Source: CAG-390 sp964579135 (GTDB lineage: Bacteria > Bacillota > Clostridia > Oscillospirales > CAG-272). From it: 64,000 bases of DNA. The stretch is from NCBI GenBank assembly GCA_964579135.1, contig CAZOFD010000001.1:34483-98482 (forward strand), read 5' to 3'. The notes below the pieces were generated by a model, which saw only the letters and a program-made list of their open reading frames with translations, had not been told where the DNA came from and did no database searches. Shown one piece after another: positions 24,487 to 34,337 of this stretch (the stretch's first letter is position 1; each line of letters begins with the position of its first letter). The translations under genes were made by a program, and so were the position numbers.

Positions 24487-24969
24487 ATGGATAAAATCTT
24501 AAAGCTGCTTGAAGACGACGCCGCCCTTACAACGGAACAACTTGCCGCAATGCTCGACAAAGACCCCGCCGAGGTCGGCGAGGCGATCCGCAAATACGAA
24601 GCGGACGGCGTAATCCTCGGATACAAAACGCTTATAGATTGGGAAAAGGTCGGCGGCGAGGACGTTACTGCCATAATAGAGGTCAAAGTTATGCCGCAAC
24701 GGGATTGCGGATTCGACCGCATAGCGGAAAAGATCGCAAATTATCCCGAGGTAAAATCGCTCTTTCTTATGTCGTCGGGCGGATTCGATCTTGCCCTGAT
24801 CATAGAGGGAAAAACGATGAAAGAGATAGCACACTTTGTTGCCCGCAAACTTTCGGGCATAGAATCCGTTACCGCGACCGCCACGCATTTCGTCCTGCGC
24901 AAATACAAAGACAAAGGCGTGATATACGGCGCGGAAGAGGTCGACGAAAGAGGAATAATGCCGCTATGA
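24487..24969 (+). CDS. Lrp/AsnC-family transcriptional regulator
   Basis: 160-residue amino-acid-responsive regulator. N-terminal helix-turn-helix (KILKLLEDDAALTTEQLAAM) and C-terminal RAM/ACT-like sensor (VTAIIEVKVMPQRDCGFDRI, SGGFDLALIIEG) are visible. The ATG at 24487 follows AGGAAAAGGAAA. It overlaps the aminotransferase gene by 4 bp (ATGA), a conserved pairing in Bacillota. It probably regulates that operon in response to an amino acid. Confidence 0.92.
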   Translation: MDKILKLLEDDAALTTEQLAAMLDKDPAEVGEAIRKYEADGVILGYKTLIDWEKVGGEDVTAIIEVKVMPQRDCGFDRIAEKIANYPEVKSLFLMSSGGFDLALIIEGKTMKEIAHFVARKLSGIESVTATATHFVLRKYKDKGVIYGAEEVDERGIMPL

Positions 24970-26138
24970 TAGATTACGATTCCGTTATTTCCCCAACGGT
25001 CAAAGAGCTTAAGCCGTCGGGGATAAGAAAATTTTTCGATCTGATAAGCGCCACCGACGACGTTGTCGCGCTTACCGTGGGGCAGCCGGATTTCGTGACC
25101 CCGTGGCATATCAGAGAGGCTGCAATCGACAGTATAGAGCGCGGCAAAACGTATTACACGTCGAACGCAGGCACCCCGGAACTGCGCCGGGAGATCTCGA
25201 ACTATATGCTTCGGCGCTTCGGTCTGTCTTACGACCCGAACGAAGAGATTTTCGCGACCGTCGGCGGCAGCGAAGCGATCGACGTTGCTATGCGCGCCGT
25301 TCTGACACCGCAAGACGAGGTGATATTACCCACTCCTTGTTTCGTTTGCTACGAGCCGATAGCGAAAATGCTCGGTGCGCACGTCGTACACGTTCCGACA
25401 AAGCTCGAAAACAATTTTAAACTGACCGCAGACGAATTGCGGCGTGCCATAACGCCGAAGACGAAGATGCTCGTCCTTCCTTTTCCGAACAACCCCACCG
25501 GCGCCATTCTGACCGAAGAAGAGCTTGCCGAGATAGCCGACGTACTGCGCGGAACAAATATCATAGTGCTTTCCGACGAGATCTATGCGGAGCTTACGTA
25601 CGGAAAAAAGCACAAATCGATAGCCTCGATCGACGGTATGCGCGAAAGGACGATCATCGCAAGCGGATTTTCCAAGGCTTACGCTATGACGGGCTGGCGA
25701 CTCGGCTACGTATGCGCTCCCGCCCCCTTGACGCGCCAAATGCTGAAGATCCACCAGTTTGCCATAATGTGCGCCTCGACAGCCTCGCAATTCGCCGCTA
25801 CCGAAGCGCTTAAAAACGGCGACGAGGACATCGACGCCATGCGCGACGAATACGACCGCCGCCGCGCGTATCTGTTAAGCGGTCTGCGGTCTCTCGGGAT
25901 CGAATGTTTCGAGCCCGAAGGCGCTTTTTACCTTTTCCCGAGCGTAAAGCCCTTCGGTCTTTCAAGCGACGAGTTTGCCGAGCGGTTGCTTTACGAGCAC
26001 AAATGCGCGGTCGTCCCCGGCTCCGCTTTCGGCGAGGACGGCGAGGGATTCGTGCGCATATCCTACGCATACTCGGTAAAGCACATATCCCACGCGCTCG
26101 AACGCATAGAAAAATTTGTGAATATACTGAAACGATAA
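24966..26138 (+). CDS. Class I/II aminotransferase (AspC/PatA-like)
   Basis: PLP-dependent aminotransferase of fold type I, 390 residues. Signatures: ALTVGQPDFVTPWHIRE near the N-terminus, YTSNAGTPELRREI, TVGGSEAIDVA, LPFPNNPTGA, VLSDEIYAELTY, and the PLP lysine in SGFSKAYAMTGWRLGY. It fits the aspartate/aromatic aminotransferase group; the exact substrate cannot be read. Translationally coupled to the Lrp regulator; aspartate kinase follows from its own promoter. Confidence 0.92.
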   Translation: MIDYDSVISPTVKELKPSGIRKFFDLISATDDVVALTVGQPDFVTPWHIREAAIDSIERGKTYYTSNAGTPELRREISNYMLRRFGLSYDPNEEIFATVGGSEAIDVAMRAVLTPQDEVILPTPCFVCYEPIAKMLGAHVVHVPTKLENNFKLTADELRRAITPKTKMLVLPFPNNPTGAILTEEELAEIADVLRGTNIIVLSDEIYAELTYGKKHKSIASIDGMRERTIIASGFSKAYAMTGWRLGYVCAPAPLTRQMLKIHQFAIMCASTASQFAATEALKNGDEDIDAMRDEYDRRRAYLLSGLRSLGIECFEPEGAFYLFPSVKPFGLSSDEFAERLLYEHKCAVVPGSAFGEDGEGFVRISYAYSVKHISHALERIEKFVNILKR

Positions 26139-26210
26139 CGAAAAAACCGTGAATAAAACGTCGATTTTTGCATAAACCGCCGTTTTATTCGTTTTTGATG
26201 CATATTTCGG

Positions 26211-26238
26211 TTGACATTCCGAAAAAAACGATTATAAT
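26211..26238 (+). promoter_or_regulatory. Promoter of aspartate kinase gene
   Basis: TTGACA (26211-26216), 16-bp spacer, TATAAT (26233-26238). The short leader excludes a lysine riboswitch. Confidence 0.8.
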
Positions 26239-26275
26239 ATATGATCATCAGATCCATTACGTCAGGAGAATTAAT

Positions 26276-27604
26276 ATGGGTATAAAAGTCGTAAAATTCG
26301 GCGGCTCGTCGTTGGCGGATGCTGAACATTTTCGTATGGTAAAAGAAATAGTCACGTCCGACCGCGAAAGAAGATACGTCGTGCCCTCCGCCCCCGGCAA
26401 ACGCTTTCCGAGCGACGAAAAGGTCACGGATATGCTTTACGAATGTTATCGCCTTGTGCGCGACAAAGCGAGCGAGCGCGAATTCGACGAGCATTACGGC
26501 AAGATAACGGCACGATTCAACGGTATCATCGCCGACCTCGGTCTCGATTTCGACATTTCGGGCGAGCTCGAATACATTCGCCGCGCTATCCTTTGCCACT
26601 CCGGGCGCGACTTTGCCGCAAGCCGCGGAGAATATCTGAACGGACTTATCCTTTCGAAATATTTGGGGTACGATTTTATCGACGCGGAAAACGTTATCCT
26701 GTTCAAAGAAGACGGCTCGTTCGACTCGGAGCGAACCGACGAAACGCTCGCCGCCGAACTCGCGAAGCACGAATACGCCGTTATCCCCGGTTTTTACGGG
26801 CTTATGCCGAACGGCACCGTAAAGACGTTTTCGCGCGGCGGCTCCGACGTTACCGGTTCGATAGTGGCGCGCGCCGCCGAAGCCGATCTTTACGAAAACT
26901 GGACCGACGTTTCCGGCTTTTTGATGGCGGACCCGCGCATAGTGCCCTCGCCTCTGACAATGGACACCGTTACCTACGGCGAACTACGCGAGCTTTCCTA
27001 TATGGGCGCCTCCGTCTTGCACGAAGATTCGATATTCCCCGTTCGCTACGCCGGCATACCGATCAATATAAGAAACACGAATCGTCCGAACGACAACGGC
27101 ACTATGATCGTCGCTTCCGCCTCGGATTACGACAGACGGCACGTTATTTCCGGCGTCGCGGGTAAGCGCGGATTTTCCGTCATCACGATCGAGCACGATA
27201 TGATGAACGCCGAGATCGGTTTCGCCCGTCGTGTGCTCGAAGTCCTTGAGGATTACGGCGTATCGTTCGAGCATTTGCCATCGGGTATCGACACGATGAG
27301 CATCGTCGTCTCCACCGCCGATATAGAGCCGTGCCGCGAAAAACTGGTCTCGTCGATCAATCGCGCCGTTCGCCCCGACAGCCTCACCGTTGAGGACGGT
27401 CTGGCGCTTGTCGCGGTCGTCGGTCGCGGTATGGTAAAAGCCAAAGGAACGGCGGCGAGGGTATTTTCCGCCGTATCCGGCGCGGGAATCAACGTAAAAA
27501 TGATAGATCAGGGCTCGAGCGAGTTGAACATCATCCTCGGCGTTGACGAAAACGACTTTGAAACGACGCTTCGCGCAATATATTCCGAATTCGTAAAAGA
27601 ATAA
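26276..27604 (+). CDS. lysC: Aspartate kinase
   Basis: Phosphorylates aspartate, the first step to lysine, threonine, methionine and diaminopimelate. The ATG at 26276 follows AGGAGAA and gives 442 residues. The N-terminal kinase domain shows VKFGGSSLA (residues ~5-13), FSRGGSDVTGSIVA, and NWTDVSGFLMADPRI. C-terminal tandem ACT domains ('VITIEHDMMNAE...', 'LALVAVVGRGMVKAKGTAAR') imply allosteric feedback. No fused homoserine dehydrogenase. The symbol is the generic one; the isoform is not determined. Confidence 0.94.
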   Translation: MGIKVVKFGGSSLADAEHFRMVKEIVTSDRERRYVVPSAPGKRFPSDEKVTDMLYECYRLVRDKASEREFDEHYGKITARFNGIIADLGLDFDISGELEYIRRAILCHSGRDFAASRGEYLNGLILSKYLGYDFIDAENVILFKEDGSFDSERTDETLAAELAKHEYAVIPGFYGLMPNGTVKTFSRGGSDVTGSIVARAAEADLYENWTDVSGFLMADPRIVPSPLTMDTVTYGELRELSYMGASVLHEDSIFPVRYAGIPINIRNTNRPNDNGTMIVASASDYDRRHVISGVAGKRGFSVITIEHDMMNAEIGFARRVLEVLEDYGVSFEHLPSGIDTMSIVVSTADIEPCREKLVSSINRAVRPDSLTVEDGLALVAVVGRGMVKAKGTAARVFSAVSGAGINVKMIDQGSSELNIILGVDENDFETTLRAIYSEFVKE

Positions 27605-27617
27605 CCGACCGAAAAAA

Positions 27618-27648
27618 CTCGTGGCAGTCCGAATGGGACTGCCACGAG
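27618..27648. terminator. Terminator between aspartate kinase and HIT gene
   Basis: 13-bp perfect stem (27618-27630 and 27636-27648). The A-run before it becomes a T-run on the minus strand, so it is best suited to the HIT gene. It may also stop plus-strand transcripts. Confidence 0.8.
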
Positions 27649-27670
27649 AAGATATGAATTTGCGGCGACT

Positions 27671-28009
27671 TTACGCCATTTTTTCTGGCATTCGGCAACC
27701 GCCGAGAACGTGAAAATGCAGATGCTTAACGGATTGACAAGCGTCCTCGCCGCAGTTGGTTATAACGCGGTACCCGCCGACAAGCCCCTCCGACGCGGCA
27801 ATACGCGGTATCGCCTCGAACACAGCCGCAACGTATTTCGAATTCTCCGAGCATATACCGTCGGCAGACTCGATATGCTCTTTCGGCACAACGAGGATAT
27901 GCACCGGTGCCTGGGGCGCTATATCTCTGAAAGCGTATACCGCGTCGTCCTCGTAAACTTTGTTCGACGGTATCTCACCCGATATTATTTTACAAAAAAG
28001 ACAATCCAT
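27671..28009 (-). CDS. HIT-family hydrolase (Hint-like)
   Basis: Histidine-triad nucleotide hydrolase or transferase, 112 residues. The zinc-type N-terminus MDCLFCKIISGEIPSNKVYE and the catalytic triad HLHFHVLGG are clear, as is HILVVPKEHIES. The ATG at 28009 is preferred because it gives the canonical N-terminus; its ribosome binding site is weak. It is divergent from the amidohydrolase gene. Confidence 0.93.
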   Translation of the reverse strand: MDCLFCKIISGEIPSNKVYEDDAVYAFRDIAPQAPVHILVVPKEHIESADGICSENSKYVAAVFEAIPRIAASEGLVGGYRVITNCGEDACQSVKHLHFHVLGGCRMPEKMA

Positions 28010-28086
28010 TTGTTCGCCCGTTTTTGCCAAAGCAAAAATCACCTTTCGTTTTTTTAATTATACAACCTAAAAAGTTCAAAATCAAG

Positions 28087-28917
28087 ATGAAAGATCAAAA
28101 AATATTCGATATCCATACCCACGTATATCCCGAGCGCATTTCCGCCGCTGCGGTAAAGAATCTCGGAGATTTTTACGAATTTCACGTAGAAGGCGCGGGC
28201 ACTTTTGCGGAACTCGCGCAAACGTCGAAAGACTGCGGCGTTTGCGGTTTTCTCGCCCTCGCCGTCGCCACCAATCCGAAGCAAGTGCTTCGCGTAAACG
28301 ATTCCGTCGCCGAAGCCGTCGCCGCGGCACGCAAGCAAGGGTTTGACGCACACGCTTTCGGAGGTTTTCACCAAGACTGCCCCGACGCCGACGAGGTCGT
28401 TTGCCACGCCTTGGACGTCGGGCTCGAGGGGATAAAACTGCACCCCGACATTCAAGGCGTCGATATCGACGACAAAAGACTTTTTCCCCTGTACGAACTG
28501 TGCGAAAAAAAGCACTTGCCCGTCTACTTCCATATGGGCGACGCAAGACCGCAGTACAGATTTTCCGAAGCTCGCAAACTCGCACGTGTCATCGAACGCT
28601 ACCCCGACTTAAAGGTCGGCGCGGCACACCTCGGCGGATATTCCGCTTGGGAGGACGCAGCTCTTTTGGCAGGGGCAAAAAACGTGTGGTTCGACACGTC
28701 GAGCACACTTTGGGCAACGTCTGCCGCACACGCCTCCGAGCTCATCCACCTGCTCGGGACGAATCGGGTGATGTTCGGCACCGACTACCCCGTAAAGACC
28801 GCCGCGCAGGAGCTCGAATACTTCGCGCGCCTCGAACTTACGGACGAAGAAAGAGCGGACGTGCTGTACAACAACTCGCGTGCGTTCTTAAATCTTCCCC
28901 TCGAAACGAACGTATAA
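28087..28917 (+). CDS. Amidohydrolase (COG2159-like TIM-barrel hydrolase)
   Basis: 276-residue metal-dependent hydrolase or decarboxylase. DIHTHVYPE supplies the HxH metal ligands. 'FGGFHQD', 'GIKLHPDIQG', 'VYFHMGDARPQYRFS', 'AAHLGGYSAW' and 'VMFGTDYPV' follow the amidohydro_2 pattern. The true start is likely 28087 (MKDQKIFDIHTH), although the ribosome binding site is poor. The substrate is unknown. Confidence 0.85.
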   Translation: MKDQKIFDIHTHVYPERISAAAVKNLGDFYEFHVEGAGTFAELAQTSKDCGVCGFLALAVATNPKQVLRVNDSVAEAVAAARKQGFDAHAFGGFHQDCPDADEVVCHALDVGLEGIKLHPDIQGVDIDDKRLFPLYELCEKKHLPVYFHMGDARPQYRFSEARKLARVIERYPDLKVGAAHLGGYSAWEDAALLAGAKNVWFDTSSTLWATSAAHASELIHLLGTNRVMFGTDYPVKTAAQELEYFARLELTDEERADVLYNNSRAFLNLPLETNV

Positions 28918-28921
28918 GAGA

Positions 28922-28956
28922 AAAAGCGGGAGAGCCGGCAAGGCTCTCCCGCTTTT
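28922..28956. terminator. Bidirectional terminator between amidohydrolase and rpsU
   Basis: 15-bp perfect stem (28922-28936 and 28942-28956) with A-run/T-run ends, between convergent genes. Confidence 0.9.
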
Positions 28957-28984
28957 ACAATCGGACGAAACGCCGCAAAGCGAA

Positions 28985-29161
28985 TTACTTGTACTTACGC
29001 TTTCTGGCTGCTTCGGATTTTTTCTTTCTCTTTACGCTGGGCTTTTCGTAATGTTCTCTTTTACGAAGCTCGGTAAGGACGCCGGAGCGTGCGATCTGTC
29101 TCTTAAAGCGACGCAGTGCGCTGTCGAGCGATTCGCCCTCTCTGAGTTTAACTTCTGCCAT
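28985..29161 (-). CDS. rpsU: 30S ribosomal protein S21
   Basis: 58-residue ribosomal protein bS21. MAEVKLREGESLDSALRRFK, then a highly basic C-terminal tail (KRKKKSEAARKRKYK). The ATG at 29161 follows a GAGGGA site. It is monocistronic, with its own promoter and a shared terminator. Confidence 0.96.
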   Translation of the reverse strand: MAEVKLREGESLDSALRRFKRQIARSGVLTELRKREHYEKPSVKRKKKSEAARKRKYK

Positions 29162-29207
29162 TCTTTTTCCCTCCCCTCGCTTGTTCGAAAACAATATATC
29201 GTTTGGT

Positions 29208-29236
29208 ATTATACAACACGCCTTGTCAATTGTCAA
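29208..29236 (-). promoter_or_regulatory. Promoter of rpsU
   Basis: Minus strand: TTGACA (29231-29236), 17-bp spacer, TATAAT (29208-29213). A second TTGACA lies at 29224-29229 but at the wrong spacing. Confidence 0.82.
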
Positions 29237-29263
29237 TAGTGTTTTTTGTTTTTTCTTATTTTA

Positions 29264-29292
29264 TTGACATAAAAACGCATTTATATTATAAT
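29264..29292 (+). promoter_or_regulatory. Promoter of the yfcE-pth-mfd operon
   Basis: TTGACA (29264-29269), 17-bp spacer, TATAAT (29287-29292), about 90 bp upstream of the phosphodiesterase start and divergent from the rpsU promoter. Confidence 0.82.
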
Positions 29293-29382
29293 ATTATCAT
29301 TGCGCCAAGCGCCGACGCAAAAGGCGCGACAAACTGTCGCATACGGCAAAAACGGCGCGGTAAAAGGCAGGTATCTAACGAA

Positions 29383-29925
29383 ATGAAACTATTTGTTGCT
29401 TCGGATATTCACGGCTCGGCTTTTTGGTGCGAAAAAATGCTCGACGCCTTTCTCTCCTCGGGGGCGGATCGCCTCGTTCTTTTGGGCGATCTTTTGTATC
29501 ACGGTCCGCGCAACGATCTGCCGCGCGACTACTCGCCAAAGCAAGTCATAACTATGCTGAATTCTTTGACCGTGCCGCCCCTCTGCGTACGCGGCAATTG
29601 CGAAGCCGAAGTGGACGCTATGGTACTTGACTTCCCCGTTATGGCAAGTTACACGCTTATTTCGCTCGGCAAGCGAACGATATACGCCACGCACGGTCAC
29701 CTTTTTAACGCAAACGAAAAGCTGCCGCTTCGCAGCGGCGACGTGCTCTTGCACGGGCACACCCACGTTCCGCGTTGCGAGACCGTAGGCGGTGTGCTGT
29801 ACCTCAACCCCGGCTCCGTATCGCTGCCCAAAGAGGGCTCGGCAAACGGCTATATGACTCTTACCGAGGACGAAGCGCGGTGGCTTGACTTCGACGGGAA
29901 GCAAACGAAAATTTACAAACTTTAA
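29383..29925 (+). CDS. YfcE-type metallophosphodiesterase
   Basis: 180-residue calcineurin-like phosphoesterase of the YfcE/MJ0936 group. The dinuclear metal site motifs are SDIHG (residues ~7-11), LLGDLLYHG, RGNCE, ATHGH and LLHGHTHVP. It starts at 29383 (MKLFVASDIHG). It heads a run of plus-strand genes (pth, mfd). The substrate in the cell is not known. Confidence 0.92.
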   Translation: MKLFVASDIHGSAFWCEKMLDAFLSSGADRLVLLGDLLYHGPRNDLPRDYSPKQVITMLNSLTVPPLCVRGNCEAEVDAMVLDFPVMASYTLISLGKRTIYATHGHLFNANEKLPLRSGDVLLHGHTHVPRCETVGGVLYLNPGSVSLPKEGSANGYMTLTEDEARWLDFDGKQTKIYKL

Positions 29926-29998
29926 TTTGCGATTCGCCGTTATACGCGCTGCGCAAAACGACAAATACGAAACCGCAAAAAAGGACAACGAAGTAAAA

Positions 29999-30643
29999 AT
30001 GAGCAATATTTTCGATCTTTTTGAAAAGATAAGATCTTCGCCCTCCGCGACGGAAACGTCGCCCGTGGAATTTATCGTCGCAGGGCTCGGAAACCCCGGC
30101 AAAGAATACGAAAAGACGCGCCACAACGCAGGCTTTATGTGTATCGACGCCATATGCGAAAAGCTCGGGGTAAAGTGCGACAGGGCGCGATTTCACGCAC
30201 TCACGACGCGAGCGATAATCGACGGTCGCGGCGTGCTGCTTATGAAACCGCAAACGTTTATGAATCTTTCGGGCGAGGCGATCGCGGAAGCGGCGGCGTT
30301 TTATAAGATCGCGCCGCAACACGTCATAGTCATCGTGGACGATATATACCTCGACGTCGGAAGAATAAGGATACGCGACAGCGGAAGCAGCGGCGGTCAC
30401 AACGGTCTGAAAAATATCGAAGCAAAGCTCGGCAGCGCACAATATCCGCGCATACGGATAGGTGTCGGGCAAAAGCCGCACCCCGACTATCCGCTTATGG
30501 ACTGGGTGCTGTCGAAATTCGGCGACGAAGATATCAAACTTCTATCCTCCGCATTCGGCGCCGTATCCTGCGGACTGCCGTACGTTCTAAAAGGCGACTT
30601 TGCCGCAGCTATGCAGCTCTGCAACGGCAAAAGAGGGGCGTAA
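29999..30643 (+). CDS. pth: Peptidyl-tRNA hydrolase
   Basis: Releases tRNA from stalled peptidyl-tRNA. 214 residues; the core begins near residue 23 with 'FIVAGLGNPGKEYEKTRHNAGF', containing the catalytic His. LMKPQTFMNLSG and SGSSGGHNGLKNI follow. About 20 extra residues (MSNIFDLFEKIRSSPSATET) precede the core, more than usual. AAAGGA lies upstream of the ATG at an unusually long distance, so the extension could be partly untranslated. mfd follows, as in many Bacillota. Confidence 0.94.
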   Translation: MSNIFDLFEKIRSSPSATETSPVEFIVAGLGNPGKEYEKTRHNAGFMCIDAICEKLGVKCDRARFHALTTRAIIDGRGVLLMKPQTFMNLSGEAIAEAAAFYKIAPQHVIVIVDDIYLDVGRIRIRDSGSSGGHNGLKNIEAKLGSAQYPRIRIGVGQKPHPDYPLMDWVLSKFGDEDIKLLSSAFGAVSCGLPYVLKGDFAAAMQLCNGKRGA

Positions 30644-30746
30644 AAGTCGCACAGGCTATCGGCACGCCGCCGTTTTGGCGCAACGCAAAACCAAACGGAC
30701 GCAATTCAAAGAAACGGAGATCCCGCACGCGGGATACCTTATTATT

Positions 30747-33700
30747 ATGAAAGAAAATACCAACGATATGCGTCGGTCGCTGACGGACGCGGTGCGATTT
30801 GACGGCGAATACGCGCAGTTGCTTTCGGCGATCAAACAAACTCGCAATTCCAAGCCGAAACCGATAATGGTAAGCGGACTTTGCGAGGGCGCAACGGATA
30901 TTTTGTGCACGGCATTGGTCGAAGATATGCCGTCGGCTTGCCCTGCGCTGATAATCTGCGCCGAAGAAAAGGACTGCGCACGTATGAACTCCGTGCTCGC
31001 ATCTTTCGGCATCCGCGCCGCTGTCTACCCGGCGCGCGACCTTAATTTTTACAACGTTGCGGCGTCGCACGAATTCGAGCATCGCCGCATAGCAACGCTT
31101 ATGGGTATCATCGGCGGCGAAACGGAGGCTGTGATCTGCACCCCCGACGCCGCCCTTTCGTACACCATCCCGCCGGAGGATCTGCGCGACTCCGTGCTCT
31201 CCGTGTCCGCATCGGATAAAGTCGAAATCGCAAATATCGCAAGCAAACTCGCCGCCGCGGGGTATTGCCGCGCATCGCTTGCCGAGGGCGCCGGGCAATT
31301 TGCCGTGCGAGGCGGAATTTTGGACGTTTGCTTTTCCGTGCCGACCCCCGGCGAGACCACAAAAAACGAAAACGAAATACTGCAAGCCGTAAGGATCGAA
31401 TTTTTCGGAGACGAGATCGACCGAATGGGACTGTACGACGTATCCACACAGCGCGTAATATCAAACGTCGACAAAGTCGTTATACCGCCCGCCCGTGAGC
31501 TTTTACCCTCGCGCGAGGTGCTACGCAAGATCGCCTCGGCAATATCCGAGCTGAAGAAAAAGACGAAAGACCCAAAGATCGAGGAACAACTCGAGGGCGA
31601 GCTCGATGCCGCACGCGCCGCCGCGGAAAACGGCGGCGAACTGAAATTTATAGACAAATATATTTCGGCGGTATATAAGAGAAAGACCTGTTTGCTCGAT
31701 TATTTCTCCCCTATGTCGATCTGCATCGTTCGCGGCAACGCCGCCGTTGCCGAAAGGGCAAAAGCTCACGAATGGCATATGCAACGCGAAACGGAAGATA
31801 TGGTCGCCTCCGGTACGGTCGGCGGCAAATATGCCGACTACGGCGAAGCGGCATCTCGCCTCGACGTTTTTCGCGCAACGCACACAACGGTGCTTTTGGA
31901 TTCGCTTATGCAAGGAACTTCTTCGCTGTCCCTCGGCGGACTTTTCGGCTTTAGAACAAAGCACTCGCTTTCCTGCAGTGAGAACGACGAACTTTTGCGC
32001 GACGAGCTTACGCAATTTTCAAAGTCAAAATACCGCACGTTGCTTATGGCAACAAGCGAAACTCAGGCAAAAAACTACACGGGGTTGCTCAACGAATGGG
32101 GGATACCCGCGCAATTTTGCGGCGAAGCGGCAAACGTCGATCTGTCGAATATGCGGGGCGGAGAGGTACACGTGATTTCCGACGCGGTTTGCGCTCCTTT
32201 CGAAATGCTCTCCCCGAGGATAGCCGTCGTCTCGCTCGCACACAAAAGCGCGATCACTCGCGAGCGGCGCGAACGAAACAAACGCCGCTCGCAAAGCTCA
32301 AACACCGTTCGCCTGCTCTCATACGCCGATCTTTCCGAGGGAGATTACGTCGTTCACGAAAATCACGGTATCGGCATATTCGAGGGCATAAGCACGATGA
32401 CGGTCGGCGGTGTAACGCGAGACTACATAACGATACGCTATGCCGGCAGCGACAAACTGTTTTTGCCCGTAGAGCAGCTCGACAAGGTCTCGAAGTACAT
32501 CGGCGCGCACTCCGACGACGGCACGCTGAAACTCTCGAAATTCGGCGGCACAGAGTGGGGACGCACAAAAGCGCGTACGAAAGCGGCTCTCAAAGACGTC
32601 GCCAAGGAGCTTATCGCGCTTTACGCGGAGCGGTTGCGCCGCCCGGGGCACGCCTTCCCCGCGGACGACGCTTTTCAGCGCGATTTCGAGGCGGCTTTCG
32701 AATACGACGAAACCGCGGCGCAACTCGACGCCATAACCGACATAAAAGAAGATATGCAAAAATCGACTCCTATGGATCGTCTCCTTTGCGGAGACGTGGG
32801 ATACGGAAAAACGGAAGTGGCTTTTCGCGCCATATACAAGGCAATCCTCGACGGGAAGCAGGCGGCGCTGCTCGTTCCGACGACGATACTTGCGCTGCAA
32901 CATTATCAAACAGCTGTCGCCCGTATGCGCGCCTTTCCCGTAAACGTCGAGATGCTATCTCGTTTTCGCACCCCGAAAGAACAAAAAAAGATAATTTCGG
33001 ATCTTGAAAAAGGCGACGTGGACCTGATAATCGGTACGCACCGTATGCTGTCGTCGGACATAAAATTCAAGTCCCTCGGTCTGCTCGTCATCGACGAGGA
33101 GCAACGCTTCGGCGTTGCGCAAAAAGAAAAGATAAAGCAAAAAATCGGCAACGTGGACGTACTTTCGCTCAGCGCAACGCCCATACCGCGCACGCTGAAT
33201 ATGGCTATGTCTGGCATACGCGACATATCCCTGCTCGACGAAGCGCCGACGGATCGTTTGCCAGTACAAACCTACGTTTTAGAGCACGACGACGTAATAA
33301 TAATCGATGCCATCAAGCGCGAATTGCGCCGCGGCGGTCAGGTTTTTTATCTTTACAACGTCGTGGAAACGATAGATCACGTTGCCGCCAAGATCTCCGC
33401 CGCCATTCCGGAAGCGCGTGTCGTTACCGCGCACGGAAAAACGGACAAAGCCCGCCTTGAGGAAATCTGGCAGGAGATGACGGACGGCGAGATCGACGTG
33501 CTCGTATCCACCACGATAATCGAGACGGGCGTCGACGTTCCTAATGCCAACACGCTCATCGTCGAAAACGCGCACAAAATGGGGCTTTCGCAGCTACATC
33601 AGCTTCGCGGACGAGTCGGGCGCTCCTCACGCCGAGCATATGCGTATTTCACGTTCCCGCGCGGCAGGGCATTGTCCGAAATATCCCAAAAAAGGCTCGA

Positions 33701-34337
33701 AGCCATCAGAGAGTATGCGGAATTCGGCGCGGGCTTCCAGATCGCACTGCGCGACCTTGAGATACGCGGTGCCGGCAACGTGCTCGGCACGGAACAACAC
33801 GGTCATCTCGACGAGGTAGGATACGATCTTTATATCAAATTGCTGAACGAAGCTATCCTCGAGGAGCGCGGAGAAACGCCCGAGGAAAAAGAAGAATGTA
33901 CCGTTACGCTCGACACGGACGCCTTTTTGCCGGACACGTACGTCGCCTCCTCCGCGCAGCGTATGGCGCTTTACAAAAAGATATCTCACGTGCGCGACGA
34001 GAACGACGTAAACGAACTATACGACGAGCTATGCGACCGCTACGGCGAGCCTCCCGCTCCCGCGCTTTACCTGCTGGACGTTTCCCTGCTTCGTGCACGC
34101 GCGACAGCGTGCGGCATAACCGCCGTAACGCAGGACAAAGACGAGATCCGCATACATCCGAAAGAGCTCGACGTCGACGTATGGAGCGAACTCGCGAGCG
34201 AGGCAAAGGGCAAATTGCGCGTCGTTCTCGCAAACGAGCCGTATCTTACCCTGCGTCTGCGCCGCGGCGAGGACGCGATAGAACAAACGTCGGAACTGTT
34301 CAAAAAATACGCGCACGTATCCTCGCAAAACAAGTAG
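30747..34337 (+). CDS. mfd: Transcription-repair coupling factor
   Basis: DNA translocase that removes RNA polymerase stalled at lesions and recruits UvrA. It has 1196 residues. The UvrB-like N-terminal region contains GQFAVRGGILDVCFS (~190-205). The RNA-polymerase-interacting CarD-like domain starts near residue 530 (EGDYVVHENHGIGIFEG). Helicase motifs: CGDVGYGKTEVA (~680), VIDEEQRFGV (~782), SATPIPRTLNMA, TTIIETGVDVPNANT and the LHQLRGRVGRSSRRAYAY motif VI. A TRCF C-terminal domain follows. Start 30747 has a weak ribosome binding site; an upstream in-frame start overlapping pth is less likely. Confidence 0.96.
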   Translation: MKENTNDMRRSLTDAVRFDGEYAQLLSAIKQTRNSKPKPIMVSGLCEGATDILCTALVEDMPSACPALIICAEEKDCARMNSVLASFGIRAAVYPARDLNFYNVAASHEFEHRRIATLMGIIGGETEAVICTPDAALSYTIPPEDLRDSVLSVSASDKVEIANIASKLAAAGYCRASLAEGAGQFAVRGGILDVCFSVPTPGETTKNENEILQAVRIEFFGDEIDRMGLYDVSTQRVISNVDKVVIPPARELLPSREVLRKIASAISELKKKTKDPKIEEQLEGELDAARAAAENGGELKFIDKYISAVYKRKTCLLDYFSPMSICIVRGNAAVAERAKAHEWHMQRETEDMVASGTVGGKYADYGEAASRLDVFRATHTTVLLDSLMQGTSSLSLGGLFGFRTKHSLSCSENDELLRDELTQFSKSKYRTLLMATSETQAKNYTGLLNEWGIPAQFCGEAANVDLSNMRGGEVHVISDAVCAPFEMLSPRIAVVSLAHKSAITRERRERNKRRSQSSNTVRLLSYADLSEGDYVVHENHGIGIFEGISTMTVGGVTRDYITIRYAGSDKLFLPVEQLDKVSKYIGAHSDDGTLKLSKFGGTEWGRTKARTKAALKDVAKELIALYAERLRRPGHAFPADDAFQRDFEAAFEYDETAAQLDAITDIKEDMQKSTPMDRLLCGDVGYGKTEVAFRAIYKAILDGKQAALLVPTTILALQHYQTAVARMRAFPVNVEMLSRFRTPKEQKKIISDLEKGDVDLIIGTHRMLSSDIKFKSLGLLVIDEEQRFGVAQKEKIKQKIGNVDVLSLSATPIPRTLNMAMSGIRDISLLDEAPTDRLPVQTYVLEHDDVIIIDAIKRELRRGGQVFYLYNVVETIDHVAAKISAAIPEARVVTAHGKTDKARLEEIWQEMTDGEIDVLVSTTIIETGVDVPNANTLIVENAHKMGLSQLHQLRGRVGRSSRRAYAYFTFPRGRALSEISQKRLEAIREYAEFGAGFQIALRDLEIRGAGNVLGTEQHGHLDEVGYDLYIKLLNEAILEERGETPEEKEECTVTLDTDAFLPDTYVASSAQRMALYKKISHVRDENDVNELYDELCDRYGEPPAPALYLLDVSLLRARATACGITAVTQDKDEIRIHPKELDVDVWSELASEAKGKLRVVLANEPYLTLRLRRGEDAIEQTSELFKKYAHVSSQNK